64,000 nucleotides of DNA from DASQEH01 sp038237745 (lineage in GTDB: Bacteria; Actinomycetota; Actinomycetes; Propionibacteriales; Nocardioidaceae), in assembly GCA_038237745.1 (NCBI GenBank), contig JBBRYJ010000002.1, positions 186,001 to 250,000 of the forward strand, read 5' to 3'. Numbering within the stretch: the first letter of the stretch is position 1; every line of letters begins with the position of its first letter. The notes below the pieces were generated by a model that had not been told where the DNA came from, made no database searches, and saw only the letters and a list, made by a program, of their open reading frames with translations. Positions 7,785-16,497 of the stretch are shown here, piece after piece. A program made the position numbers and the translations under genes.

Positions 7785-9770
7785 GTGGCAACCCGCACAT
7801 CACGCCCCGGACGCACCTTGGTCGTCTTCGCACTGATCGTCGTCGCGATGTTCGGCGCGGCTGCCGCGATCGGCAACTGGAAGCCGAGGCTGGGTCTCGA
7901 CCTACAAGGTGGCGAGCGGATCGTGCTGCAGGCCGCAGGGGAAGGTGGGGCGGCTATCCCCAAAGACAAGCTGACGGAGGCCTCGGACATCATAGCCTCG
8001 CGCGTCAACGGCGCAGGCGTGGCCGAGTCCGATGTCAGCACGCAGGGAAGCGACATCATCGTCGTCGAGATTCCCGGCAAGCCCGACGACCAGCTCAGAC
8101 GGTCACTTGCCGCGACCGCCCAGCTCCGGTTCCGCCTTGTGGCCCAGCAGATCGGCCCCTTGGCGCCCGTCACCCCGCCGAGCAGTGGAGCCACCGGCTC
8201 TCCGACCACCGGAGCCACGACCCAGCCGCCGGCCACCAGCGGTGCGACGCAAGTGCCGAGCACTCCCGGCACGAGTTCGGCTACGACCGGTCCGAAGACG
8301 ACGACAGCTCCCACCCCCAGCCCCGACAGCCAGAGTGCACCGACACGGGCGACGACGGCCAAGACAGCGGGACAGAACCGGGCGGCGGCTCCTTGGCTGC
8401 TCGAGGACAACTCCACGGCACCCTCCACCGCCCCCTCGACGCAGGCGAGCGGCGGCGGCGGTACCACCGCTCCTTCGACCACGCCCACAACGCAGGGGGG
8501 TGGACAGACGACCACTCCCACCACGACCCCGACGACCGCCGTCCCCACGGTCCCGTCGCAGCCGGCGCCGACGACCAGCACCGGCGCGCCGCCGACCGCG
8601 CTCGTTCCTCCGCAGCTCGAGGACATCCCCGATCCCTACGCCTGGATCGCCTCCTTCAAGGGTGCCTCGGCGCCCACCATCTGGCTGCAACGTCTCGCGG
8701 CCTACGACTGCACCCCGGACGCAAGCCAGCCGGGCCAGGTCGACATCCCGAGCCAGCCGCTGCTGGCGTGCGACGAGCAGCAGAACCGGTACCTGCTCGG
8801 TCCGTCGATGCTCGACGGGACGTCGGTCAACGACGCGAGCGCCGGGATCCCACAGGGCCAGTTCGACTATGCCGTCGACGTGAGCTTCGACGGCGCCGGC
8901 GGCAAGACCTTCGGCGACATCACCACCCGGATCGCCAAGAACAGCACCGACGCCCAGCTCGCCGGGTCACAGCTGGCGATCGTGCTCGACGGCAAGGTGC
9001 TCTCCGCACCGGTCAACGAGGGACCGATCACCGGGGGGTCCGCCGAGATCAGTGGGAGCTCGACCAACCCCTTCACGCAGACCCAGGCCCAGAGCCTGGC
9101 CAACTCCCTGAAATATGGAGCGCTTCCCCTCAGCTTCTCCATCGTCCAGGACACGACCGAGGGACCGCAGCTGGCCAGCAACCAGCTCAACGCGGGGATC
9201 CTCGCGGGTATCGTGGGGCTCATCTTGGTAGTGCTCTACTGCATGCTCTACTACCGCGGCCTGGGGCTGGTGGTGGTCGCCTCGCTCGTCGTCGCCGGCG
9301 TCATCACCTATGCGAGCGTGCTCCTGCTCGGTCATGCGTACGGCTTCACGCTCACCCTTCCTGGTATCGCCGGCCTGATCGTCGCGGTCGGCATCACCGC
9401 CGACTCGTTCATCGTCTACTTCGAGCGGCTGCGTGACGAGGTGCGTGACGGCCGCACCCTGAGGACCTCGGTGGAGACGGGATGGGTCCGAGCGCGGTCG
9501 ACCATCCTGGCTGCCGATGCGGTCTCGATGCTCGCTGCGGTCGTCCTCTTCGTCTTCGCCATCGGAGTGGTCAAGGGCTTCGCGTTCGCTCTCGGGCTGA
9601 CGACGTTCATCGACGTCTTCGTGGTCTTCTTCTTCACCAAGCCCGTGGTGACGCTGCTGTCCCGCACGAAGTTCTTCGGCCAGGGGCACAAGTGGTCGGG
9701 TCTCGACCGTCAGCATCTGGGCATGCCTGCCCTCACCCGCACACCGCGGGCTGCGCGTGGGGAGGCCTGA
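7785..9770 (+). CDS. secD: protein translocase subunit SecD
   Basis: 661 residues; with SecF it uses the proton gradient to pull proteins across the membrane. An N-terminal helix (about 12-32) is followed by GLDLQGG, the start of the large extracytoplasmic P1 domain; six C-terminal membrane segments lie at about 468-640 and include the conserved GIAGLIVAVGITADSFIVYFERLRDE block. The P1 domain is interrupted by about 150 residues of Thr/Pro/Ser/Gly-rich sequence (about 126-275). GTG 7785 gives the usual short cytoplasmic start; the stop overlaps the secF ATG by one base. Confidence 0.95.
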   Translation: MATRTSRPGRTLVVFALIVVAMFGAAAAIGNWKPRLGLDLQGGERIVLQAAGEGGAAIPKDKLTEASDIIASRVNGAGVAESDVSTQGSDIIVVEIPGKPDDQLRRSLAATAQLRFRLVAQQIGPLAPVTPPSSGATGSPTTGATTQPPATSGATQVPSTPGTSSATTGPKTTTAPTPSPDSQSAPTRATTAKTAGQNRAAAPWLLEDNSTAPSTAPSTQASGGGGTTAPSTTPTTQGGGQTTTPTTTPTTAVPTVPSQPAPTTSTGAPPTALVPPQLEDIPDPYAWIASFKGASAPTIWLQRLAAYDCTPDASQPGQVDIPSQPLLACDEQQNRYLLGPSMLDGTSVNDASAGIPQGQFDYAVDVSFDGAGGKTFGDITTRIAKNSTDAQLAGSQLAIVLDGKVLSAPVNEGPITGGSAEISGSSTNPFTQTQAQSLANSLKYGALPLSFSIVQDTTEGPQLASNQLNAGILAGIVGLILVVLYCMLYYRGLGLVVVASLVVAGVITYASVLLLGHAYGFTLTLPGIAGLIVAVGITADSFIVYFERLRDEVRDGRTLRTSVETGWVRARSTILAADAVSMLAAVVLFVFAIGVVKGFAFALGLTTFIDVFVVFFFTKPVVTLLSRTKFFGQGHKWSGLDRQHLGMPALTRTPRAARGEA

Positions 9771-11008
9771 TGTCCAAGCTCGGCGACATCGGTGCACGGC
9801 TCTACAAGGGCGACGTCTCGGTCGACTTCGTCGGCCGCCGTCGCACCTGGTACCTGGTCTCGATCGCCATCGTGGTCATCGCCGCGGCCGCACTGCTCCT
9901 GCGCGGGCTCAACTTCGGGATCGAGTTCAGGGGCGGCGTGGAGTTCAACGCCCAGATCACGAACCCGTCGGCCAATGTCGAGAAGGTGACGAACGCCGTC
10001 GTCGACACGCAGATCGAACCGGCCCTCAACCCCATCGTCGTGTCGTCTGGCACCACGGCGATCCGGGTACAGACCAAGACCCTGTCGCTCGACCAGACCC
10101 AAGTGGTCCAGCAGGCGATCAAGGCCGCAGGCGCGACCGAGGTCAACGCCGCCACCATCGGCCCGACCTGGGGAGCGTCGATCGCGAACCGGGCTCTCAC
10201 GGGGCTCATCGTGTTCGTCGTCTTGGTGCTCCTGTTCATCTGGGCGTACTTCCGGGAGTGGCGGATGTCGGTCGCCGCCATGGTGGCGCTCGCGCACGAC
10301 CTCATCATCACGGTGGGGGTCTACGCGCTGACCGGCTTCGAGGTGACACCCGCCACGGTGACCGGCTTCCTGACGATCCTCGGCTACTCGCTCTACGACA
10401 CCGTTGTCGTCTTCGACAAGGTGCGCGAGAACACGCGTGGCATCGCCACGTCAACACGCCGGACGTACGCCGATGCTGCGAATCTCGCCGTCAACCAGAC
10501 GCTGGTGCGGTCCATCAATACCTCGCTGGCGGCTCTGCTGCCTGTCGGTGCGATCCTGTACGTCGGTGCGTTCCAACTCGGGTCGGGGCCGCTCAAGGAC
10601 CTCGCTCTCGCCCTCTTCGTCGGCATGGCCTCGGGTGCCTACTCGTCCATCTTCATCGCCACTCCGCTGCTGGCGCAGCTGAAGATGCAGGAGCCGTCGA
10701 TGCAGGTCCAGGCGAAGCGCGTCGCTGCCCGCCGCACCGCGGATGCGCGCGAGGTGTCGCAGCCGCGTGGCCCCGAGGCGTCCACAGCGTCACGGGCAAA
10801 GGTCTCGACCGGGTCCACGGCGGCCGCTGCCGAGAGCCCCTCCGAGCCGGAGGTGGAGCCGCAGACCGAGCCGGAGGTTGTCCCCGACCGCGCTCCCGTC
10901 GGCTCACGACCCGTGCGGCCCTCAGCTGCTCGTCCGATGAGGGCGGCCGCGTCGAAACGCGCGCAGCCGCAGCGACAGGCGCGGTCCAAGCGCGGCAAGG
11001 GTCGATGA
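9770..11008 (+). CDS. secF: protein translocase subunit SecF
   Basis: 412 residues. Six membrane segments, the extracytoplasmic domain opening with GIEFRGGVEF (about 50-59), and the family block in TVTGFLTILGYSLYDTVVVFDKVREN near 200-226. After the last helix there is a cytoplasmic tail of about 105 residues, rich in Ala, Pro, Glu and finally Arg/Lys, ending KRGKGR; such tails occur in actinobacterial SecF. ATG 9770 shares its A with the secD stop; the apt start overlaps its end by 4 bases. Confidence 0.95.
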   Translation: MSKLGDIGARLYKGDVSVDFVGRRRTWYLVSIAIVVIAAAALLLRGLNFGIEFRGGVEFNAQITNPSANVEKVTNAVVDTQIEPALNPIVVSSGTTAIRVQTKTLSLDQTQVVQQAIKAAGATEVNAATIGPTWGASIANRALTGLIVFVVLVLLFIWAYFREWRMSVAAMVALAHDLIITVGVYALTGFEVTPATVTGFLTILGYSLYDTVVVFDKVRENTRGIATSTRRTYADAANLAVNQTLVRSINTSLAALLPVGAILYVGAFQLGSGPLKDLALALFVGMASGAYSSIFIATPLLAQLKMQEPSMQVQAKRVAARRTADAREVSQPRGPEASTASRAKVSTGSTAAAAESPSEPEVEPQTEPEVVPDRAPVGSRPVRPSAARPMRAAASKRAQPQRQARSKRGKGR

Positions 11009-11556
11009 GGCCGACTGCACGTGACCTGCGTCCCCTGCTCACCCCACTGATCCGGGACGTACCCGACTTCCCGTTGCCCGGCGTCACGTACAAGGACATC
11101 TGCCCACTTCTCGCCGACCACGCGGGGTTCAGTGCGGTCGTCGAGGAACTCTCGAAGCTCGGACGCGGCGGGTCCGGCGAGGTCAGCATCGACAAGGTCG
11201 CCGGCGTCGAGGCCAGGGGCTTCATGCTCGCATGCCCCGTGGCGTTGCTCCTGGGTGTGGGATTCGTGCCGGTAAGGAAGGCGGGCAAGCTGCCCGGGGC
11301 GACGTACCAGCAGTCCTACGCCCTCGAGTACGGCGAGGCCACGCTGGAGGTGCAGTCAGACGCCTTCCTCGCCGGCGACCGCGTCCTGGTCGTCGACGAC
11401 GTCCTTGCCACCGGAGGCACCCTCGACGCCACGACGGCGCTCGTGGCGAGATCTGGGGCCGAGGTGGCCACCGTCGGTGTTCTCGTCGAGCTGGGCTTCC
11501 TGGCGGGTCGGGAGCGACTCGGGCACCTCGATCTACACGCCCTCATGACCGTGTGA
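11005..11556 (+). CDS. apt: adenine phosphoribosyltransferase
   Basis: 183 residues; converts adenine and PRPP to AMP in purine salvage. The PRPP loop VVDDVLATGGT is at about 129-139, the family start RDVPDFPLPGVTYKDI at about 17-32, and the EARGF loop near 72. ATG 11005 overlaps the secF stop (ATGA). The secDF-apt-rel order is widely conserved in actinobacteria. A weak hairpin (GCCCG/CGGGC, 11564-11579) follows the stop. Confidence 0.94.
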   Translation: MRPTARDLRPLLTPLIRDVPDFPLPGVTYKDICPLLADHAGFSAVVEELSKLGRGGSGEVSIDKVAGVEARGFMLACPVALLLGVGFVPVRKAGKLPGATYQQSYALEYGEATLEVQSDAFLAGDRVLVVDDVLATGGTLDATTALVARSGAEVATVGVLVELGFLAGRERLGHLDLHALMTV

Positions 11557-11609
11557 CCTCGAAGCCCGACCGCACGGGCGATCCGCTCCCCGCTCCGGCA
11601 ACCTGCGCC

Positions 11610-11615
11610 TAGACT
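11610..11615 (+). promoter_or_regulatory. -10 hexamer TAGACT of rel (candidate)
   Basis: TAGACT lies 34 bases before the rel start and would give a leader of about 28 bases containing AGGAG at 11638-11642. No clear -35. Confidence 0.4.
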
Positions 11616-11649
11616 GGACGTTCGCTCACTGCGGTTCAGGAGTTCTTGC

Positions 11650-13962
11650 GTGTCCGACGAGACGCTGATGCCTACCGCCGACGAGACGACGGTCGGCGAC
11701 GTGTCGACCGCGCCCTCACGCATCCGGACCCGGCTCGCCCGTATCGGCGGCCGTCCGACGTCGGATCCGGTCCTCGAACCCCTGTTCCGAATCGTCCGCG
11801 CCACGCACCCCAAGGCCGATCTTTCGTCCGTCGAGCGGGCGTACAGGATCGCGGAGCACCACCACCGGTCGCAGAAGCGGCTAAGCGGCGACCCGTACAT
11901 CACGCATCCGCTGGCCGTGGCGTCGATCCTCGCCGAGCTTGGTATGACTCCGCCGACGCTGTGCGCTGCTCTCCTGCACGACACGGTCGAGGACACTGCC
12001 TACACCCTGGCCCAGCTCAGCAAGGACTTCGGCGACGAGGTAGGGCTTCTCGTCGACGGCGTGACGAAGCTCGACAAGGTGAAGTACGGCGACTCCGCCC
12101 AGGCCGAGACGATCCGCAAGATGATCGTGGCGATGGCCAAGGACATCAGGGTCCTCGTCATCAAGCTCGCAGACCGCCTGCACAACATGCGCACCCTGCG
12201 CTACCTGCGGCAGGAGAAGCAGGACCGGATCGCCGCCGAGACCCTCGAGATCTATGCCCCACTGGCGCACCGGCTGGGCATGAACACCGTCAAGTGGGAG
12301 CTCGAGGACCTTGCGTTCGCCACCCTGCACCCCAAGGTCTACGACGAGATCGTCCGCCTTGTCGCCGAGCGGTCGCCCGCGCGCGACGAGTTCCTCGCCA
12401 CAGTGATCGACCGCGTGAACGACGACCTGCGTTTGTCGAAGATCAAGGCGACCGTGACCGGACGACCCAAGCACTACTACTCGATCTACCAGAAGATGAT
12501 CGTCAGGGGCCGCGAGTTCACCGACATCTACGACCTGGTCGGTATCAGGGTCCTCACCGAGTCGCTTCGGGACTGCTATGCAGTGCTGGGCGTGCTCCAT
12601 GCCCGCTGGAACCCCGTACCTGGGCGGTTCAAGGACTTCATCGCCATGCCGAAGTTCAACATGTACCAGTCGTTGCATACCACCGTGATCGGGCCTGGAG
12701 GCAAGCCCGTCGAGCTCCAGATCCGCACGTTCAGCATGCACCGCCGGGCCGACTACGGTGTCGCTGCCCACTGGAAGTACAAGGAGAACGGGCTCGCGGG
12801 GGTCGATACCGACCGCAAGCTCGCGAGCTCTGACAGCGGCGGCGGCGACATGCCCTGGGTACGGCAGCTGATGGACTGGCAACGGGAGACAGAGGATCCC
12901 GGGGAGTTCCTCGACTCACTGCGTTTCGAGATCAACTCGTCCGAAGTGTACGTCTTCACCCCGCGCGGCGAGGTGGTGGCGCTGCCGGCCGGTTCGAGCC
13001 CGGTCGACTTTGCCTACTCGATCCATACAGAGGTCGGTCACCGCTGCATCGGGGCGCGCGTCAACGGACGGCTCGTGCCACTCGAGTCGCACCTGGAGCA
13101 CGGTGACGTCGTCGAGGTCTTCACCTCGAAGGCAGAGACGGCCGGCCCGAGCCGCGACTGGCTCACCTTTGTCAAGAGCCCCCGGGCGCGCAACAAGATC
13201 AAGCAGTTCTTCACCAAGGAACGTCGTGAGGAGGCCATCGAGCAGGGCAAGGAGACGCTGGCCCGCCTGATGCGCCGCGAGGGTCTTCCCCTGCAGCGCA
13301 TGCTCACCCACGAGTCCCTGTCGGTGGTCGCCACCGACCTGCGTCACGCCGACGTGACGGCGCTCTATGCCGCCGTCGGTGAAGGCAACACCACCGCCCA
13401 GGCGGTGGTACGACGAATTCTGGAGCTTTTCGGCGACGAGGCGGCGGCCGACGAGGCGGCGGAGACCGTCACGATCACCAGCGAGCGGGAGCGTCGTAAG
13501 CAGTCCCCGCGCGGTGATGCCGGGGTCATCGTCAAAGGGCTCACCGATGTATGGATCAAGCTCGCCCGCTGCTGCACGCCTGTCCCAGGAGACGAGGTCG
13601 TCGGCTTCGTGACGCGCGGGGCGGGCGTCTCCGTCCACCGCGGTGACTGCAGCAATCTCAAGAGCCTGGCCGCTCAACACGGCCGGATGGTCGAGGTGGA
13701 GTGGGCGCCGACCGCCCAGTCGATGTTCCTCGTTGCGATCCAGGTAGAGGGACTCGACCGCGCACGGCTTCTGAGCGACATCACAAGGGTGCTCTCCGAC
13801 GTGCACGTCAACATCTTGTCGGCGTCCGTGGCGACGACCCGGGACCGTATCGCCAAGAGCCGGTTCACGTTCGAGATGGCCGATCCCGCTCACCTCGGGC
13901 ACGTTCTCAAGGCCGTGCGGACCGTCGACGGCGTTTTCGACGCCTATCGCGTCACCCAGTAG
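11650..13962 (+). CDS. rel: bifunctional (p)ppGpp synthetase/hydrolase (RelA/SpoT family)
   Basis: 770 residues, full-length long RSH protein controlling the stringent response. The hydrolase HD domain is intact (ALLHDTVEDT, about 108-117). The synthetase domain has RPKHYYSIYQKM (about 274-285), DLVGIRVL (about 296-303) and the substrate motif ELQIRT (about 356-361). TGS (about 425-485), conserved-cysteine (RCCTPVPGD, near 641) and ACT (about 695-770) domains follow. GTG 11650 has AGGAG seven bases upstream. Converges with the DUF349 gene on the other strand after a 57-base gap. Confidence 0.96.
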   Translation: MSDETLMPTADETTVGDVSTAPSRIRTRLARIGGRPTSDPVLEPLFRIVRATHPKADLSSVERAYRIAEHHHRSQKRLSGDPYITHPLAVASILAELGMTPPTLCAALLHDTVEDTAYTLAQLSKDFGDEVGLLVDGVTKLDKVKYGDSAQAETIRKMIVAMAKDIRVLVIKLADRLHNMRTLRYLRQEKQDRIAAETLEIYAPLAHRLGMNTVKWELEDLAFATLHPKVYDEIVRLVAERSPARDEFLATVIDRVNDDLRLSKIKATVTGRPKHYYSIYQKMIVRGREFTDIYDLVGIRVLTESLRDCYAVLGVLHARWNPVPGRFKDFIAMPKFNMYQSLHTTVIGPGGKPVELQIRTFSMHRRADYGVAAHWKYKENGLAGVDTDRKLASSDSGGGDMPWVRQLMDWQRETEDPGEFLDSLRFEINSSEVYVFTPRGEVVALPAGSSPVDFAYSIHTEVGHRCIGARVNGRLVPLESHLEHGDVVEVFTSKAETAGPSRDWLTFVKSPRARNKIKQFFTKERREEAIEQGKETLARLMRREGLPLQRMLTHESLSVVATDLRHADVTALYAAVGEGNTTAQAVVRRILELFGDEAAADEAAETVTITSERERRKQSPRGDAGVIVKGLTDVWIKLARCCTPVPGDEVVGFVTRGAGVSVHRGDCSNLKSLAAQHGRMVEVEWAPTAQSMFLVAIQVEGLDRARLLSDITRVLSDVHVNILSASVATTRDRIAKSRFTFEMADPAHLGHVLKAVRTVDGVFDAYRVTQ

Positions 13963-14019
13963 CACCATCCGCCAGCGAATTCGACCTTCGCCACCGGCTA
14001 CCCGGGCGACGTGGCGTCG

Positions 14020-15255
14020 TCAGCGGCCGCCGAACTCGTGCATGGCCCTCGATGCCTCGTCGAGCCACGACTGGCGGGCTTCGATGTCGGCTCGGGTCTG
14101 TGCGGCGACCACCTCGTCGCCGGTGGCCTCCGCCTCTGCGAGCCCTAACCGCAAGGCGCTGAGAGACTCCTCGAGCCGCCCGACAGTCTGGGCCGCCCGA
14201 GCGTGCCCCTCGGGGTTGCTACGCCGCCAGCTCGCGTCGTCGGCACCCCGCACCGCGTCTTCGACCCGCTTGAACCGGCTCTCAAGGTCCTTCATCTCGG
14301 CTCGTGGCACCTTGCCGGCCGCGTCCCAGCGGTCCGCGATCGAACGGAACGTCTCCCGGGCCGCCTTCGCGTCACCGACCGGAAGCAGTTTCTCTGCCTC
14401 GGCGAGGAGTGCACGTTTGATCTCCGCGTTCTTCGCGTACTCGCTGTCGAGCTTCTCGTTCTCCGCGTCGCGGGCTCCGAAGAACGCGTCGTGGGCGGCG
14501 CGGAAGCGGCGCCACAACACCTCGTCGTCATCCCTCTGCGCCGAGCCGGCGGCCTTCCACCGCGTCATCAGGTCGCGGAAGGCGCGCGAGGTTTCGGCCC
14601 ACTCGGTCGACGGAGAGAGCTCCTCCGCCTCCTGCGCAAGCGCACTCTTCGCCGCCTTGGCGGCCTCGCGTCTCTCGGTAAGCTCGCTGAAGTGGAGCTT
14701 GCGGCGACGCGTGTAGGTCGTCCGTGCCGACGAGAACCGGTGCCAGAGCGCGTCGTCGCTCGGCTTGTCCAGACGCGGCAGGTCCTTCCATGACTGGAGG
14801 AGGTCACGCAGCCGGTTGGCACCGCCTCGCCAGTCGCTGCTCTGCGCGAGCTTCTCGGCCTCGGTGACCAGATTCTCCTTGGCGACCTTGGCCTCCTGCA
14901 CCTTGACGGCGCGTTCCGCTCGGCGCTCCTCGCGACGTTTGTCGATCAGCGGACGCAGCGAGTCGAGCCTGGCGGCCAGCAGCTCGAGATCACCGACCGC
15001 CTGGGCTCCCACCACACTCTCACGCACGCGGGCGACGCTCGATGTGGCCTCTTCCGGCGACAGGGCACCGGCCTCGATACGCCGCGCGAGCAGGTCGACC
15101 TCGACGGCCAGGCCTTCGTACCGCTTGCGGTAGAAGGCCAGCGCGGCCTCAGGGTCGCCGCCCGGCCACTGGCCCACGGGTCTTTCGCCGTCGCTCATGC
15201 GGACGTAGACGGTGCCGTCATCGGCGACCCGCCCGAACCCGGGACTCTCGGTCAT
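14020..15255 (-). CDS. DUF349 domain protein
   Basis: 411 residues, almost wholly alpha-helical and charged, without membrane segments. It starts MTESPGFGRVADDGTVYVR, as DUF349 proteins of actinobacteria do, and holds at least three repeats of about 75 residues with W-(R/K)-shaped cores: DALWHRFSSAR (about 165), EVLWRRFRAAHDAFF (about 245) and ADRWDAAGKVPR (about 315). The function of the family is unknown. ATG 15255 was chosen over the longer in-frame extension because it matches the family start and overlaps the stop of the preceding minus-strand ORF by ATGA, so the gene is probably translated by coupling. Transcribed from the promoter before 15647. Confidence 0.85.
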   Translation of the reverse strand: MTESPGFGRVADDGTVYVRMSDGERPVGQWPGGDPEAALAFYRKRYEGLAVEVDLLARRIEAGALSPEEATSSVARVRESVVGAQAVGDLELLAARLDSLRPLIDKRREERRAERAVKVQEAKVAKENLVTEAEKLAQSSDWRGGANRLRDLLQSWKDLPRLDKPSDDALWHRFSSARTTYTRRRKLHFSELTERREAAKAAKSALAQEAEELSPSTEWAETSRAFRDLMTRWKAAGSAQRDDDEVLWRRFRAAHDAFFGARDAENEKLDSEYAKNAEIKRALLAEAEKLLPVGDAKAARETFRSIADRWDAAGKVPRAEMKDLESRFKRVEDAVRGADDASWRRSNPEGHARAAQTVGRLEESLSALRLGLAEAEATGDEVVAAQTRADIEARQSWLDEASRAMHEFGGR

Positions 15256-15647
15256 GGTGCGCCCTGCGATGAGCTTGCGCGGGTCGGCTGAGAAGACGGA
15301 CGGCTCGTCGGACTCGTATCGCTCGGCTTGCCGCTCGAGGTGACGGTCCCTGACACTCCAGTGTTCGTGGGTGGTGCGGACGTCGACCCTTGTGAGGTGC
15401 CGGCCGACGCTGCGGTGGTCGCGGACGGGAAGCTGGGAGGGACGGGCTGGTTGTCGGAGCGGGTGTGCTCTGTGTTGACGATGTGCAGGATCAGCCATAC
15501 GAGAGCGGCTCCTGCCACCAGGGCGACGAGAACCCCGGCCGCGATCCCCATCCGACGCCTCCGGTTTGCGTTAGCCGAACGGCGGGCGAGCTGGCGCTCC
15601 CACCTTGCCCGCGCCAGCTGCCGCTCGCGCTGCCTGCTGTTGACCAC
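15252..15647 (-). pseudogene. remnant of a membrane-anchored cyclophilin (ppiB-like), catalytic domain missing
   Basis: 131 residues: a basic N-terminus (RQRERQLARARWERQ), one membrane helix (about residues 34-55), then about 75 residues rich in Ser, Thr and Pro, then a stop. The N-terminus closely resembles the start of the actinobacterial membrane-anchored peptidyl-prolyl isomerase (mycobacterial PpiB), and position and strand, between rel and the HisS-associated hydrolase and opposite to both, are those of ppiB. The isomerase domain that should follow is absent; the frame ends at the DUF349 start (ATGA overlap). GTG 15647 is set by GGAGG at 15653-15657. A promoter-like TAGACT and an intact ribosome-binding site suggest it is still expressed. 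It could instead be a functional small membrane protein. Confidence 0.65.
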
Positions 15648-15662
15648 ACCTACCTCCGACAC

Positions 15663-15686
15663 GCCACCGGGCGCAGGACCGGTGGC
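15663..15686. promoter_or_regulatory. inverted repeat at the promoter of the minus-strand cyclophilin remnant/DUF349 unit
   Basis: GCCACCGG (15663-15670) and CCGGTGGC (15679-15686) form a perfect 8-base inverted repeat with an 8-base spacer. It begins at the predicted transcription start of the minus-strand unit and lies just before its ribosome-binding site, so it may be an operator or a leader hairpin. Confidence 0.45.
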
Positions 15687-15688
15687 TC

Positions 15689-15694
15689 AGTCTA
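15689..15694 (-). promoter_or_regulatory. -10 hexamer TAGACT for the minus-strand unit (candidate)
   Basis: TAGACT read on the minus strand, 41 bases upstream of the GTG at 15647. Spacing would place the start of transcription at about 15682, inside the inverted repeat. The -35 is not obvious. Confidence 0.4.
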
Positions 15695-15767
15695 GGAGAC
15701 ACCCGACCCGGCTCGAGGCCGGAGTGCCGATCGTGACCATGCTGTGCCTTGGACGTCACGGGCTGGA

Positions 15768-15773
15768 TAGGCT
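15768..15773 (+). promoter_or_regulatory. -10 hexamer TAGGCT before the metallo-hydrolase gene (candidate)
   Basis: TAGGCT lies 28 bases before GTG 15802, with GAGAGAGG in between as ribosome-binding site. A TTGGAC at 15749-15754 is only 13 bases away, too close for a normal -35. Confidence 0.35.
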
Positions 15774-15801
15774 GCACGGCGACCCCAGAGAGAGGATCAC
15801 T

Positions 15802-16491
15802 GTGCTGATTGCCGCTTTTCCGGCGCGCCCCTGGGGCACGAACTGCTACGTCATCGCAGCGGGACCAGGCACGGAGTGTGTGGTCATAGACCCTGGGATG
15901 GACGCGTCGAGTGGCGTTGCAGACGTCGTGCGGGAGCACCGTCTTCGGCCGGCCGCGGTCCTTGTCACACATGGTCACATCGACCACATGTGGTGCGTCG
16001 CCCCGGTGGCTGGGGCGTACGAGGCAGCCGCGTATGTCCACCCGGCCGACCGCGCGCTGCTGACCGACCCGTTGGCCGGTATGTCGCCCGAGACGGCCCA
16101 GCTTCTGCTGGGCCACGACATGAGCTTCGCCGAGCCGGACGACGTCAGGGAGCTCGCGGACGGCATGGACCTGCGGCTGGCTGGGCTCAGTCTCACCGTC
16201 GACCACACCCCGGGCCACACGAGGGGATCGGTGACGTTCCGCCTGCCCGCTGCCGAGTCCGGCGGTTCTGAGCTGATGTTCTCCGGCGACCTGCTCTTCG
16301 CGGGCTCGATCGGCCGCACGGACCTCCCGGGCGGCGACCACCCGAGCATGCTTCGAAGCCTCGCCACGAAAGTGCTGCCGCTTGACGACGGCGTGGTCGT
16401 CCTGCCCGGGCACGGCGAGCAGACGACCATCGGTCGGGAGCGCCGGACGAACCCGTACCTTGCGCGCCTGGACGTCACCGAGAGCATCTGA
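15802..16491 (+). CDS. metallo-beta-lactamase fold hydrolase (glyoxalase II-like)
   Basis: 229 residues with the zinc motif THGHIDH (about 55-61), the second histidine site in HTPGHTRG (about 134-141), the aspartate in FSGDLLFAGSIGRTD (about 159-173) and the last histidine in LPGHGEQT (about 197-204). This is the class of hydrolase found beside hisS in most actinobacteria; mycobacterial members are annotated as possible glyoxalase II, substrate not proven. GTG 15802 has GAGAGAGG six bases upstream. hisS begins 7 bases after the stop. Confidence 0.88.
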   Translation: MLIAAFPARPWGTNCYVIAAGPGTECVVIDPGMDASSGVADVVREHRLRPAAVLVTHGHIDHMWCVAPVAGAYEAAAYVHPADRALLTDPLAGMSPETAQLLLGHDMSFAEPDDVRELADGMDLRLAGLSLTVDHTPGHTRGSVTFRLPAAESGGSELMFSGDLLFAGSIGRTDLPGGDHPSMLRSLATKVLPLDDGVVVLPGHGEQTTIGRERRTNPYLARLDVTESI

Positions 16492-16497
16492 CCTCAC

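Noticed and set aside
9757..11004. Long plus-strand frame through secF leading into apt
   Set aside because: Only the part from 11005 codes a real protein (Apt); the rest is the wrong frame of secF.
12990..13008. GGTTCGAGCCCGGTCGA resembling a tRNA T-loop
   Set aside because: It lies inside the rel TGS-domain coding sequence and no cloverleaf can be formed around it.
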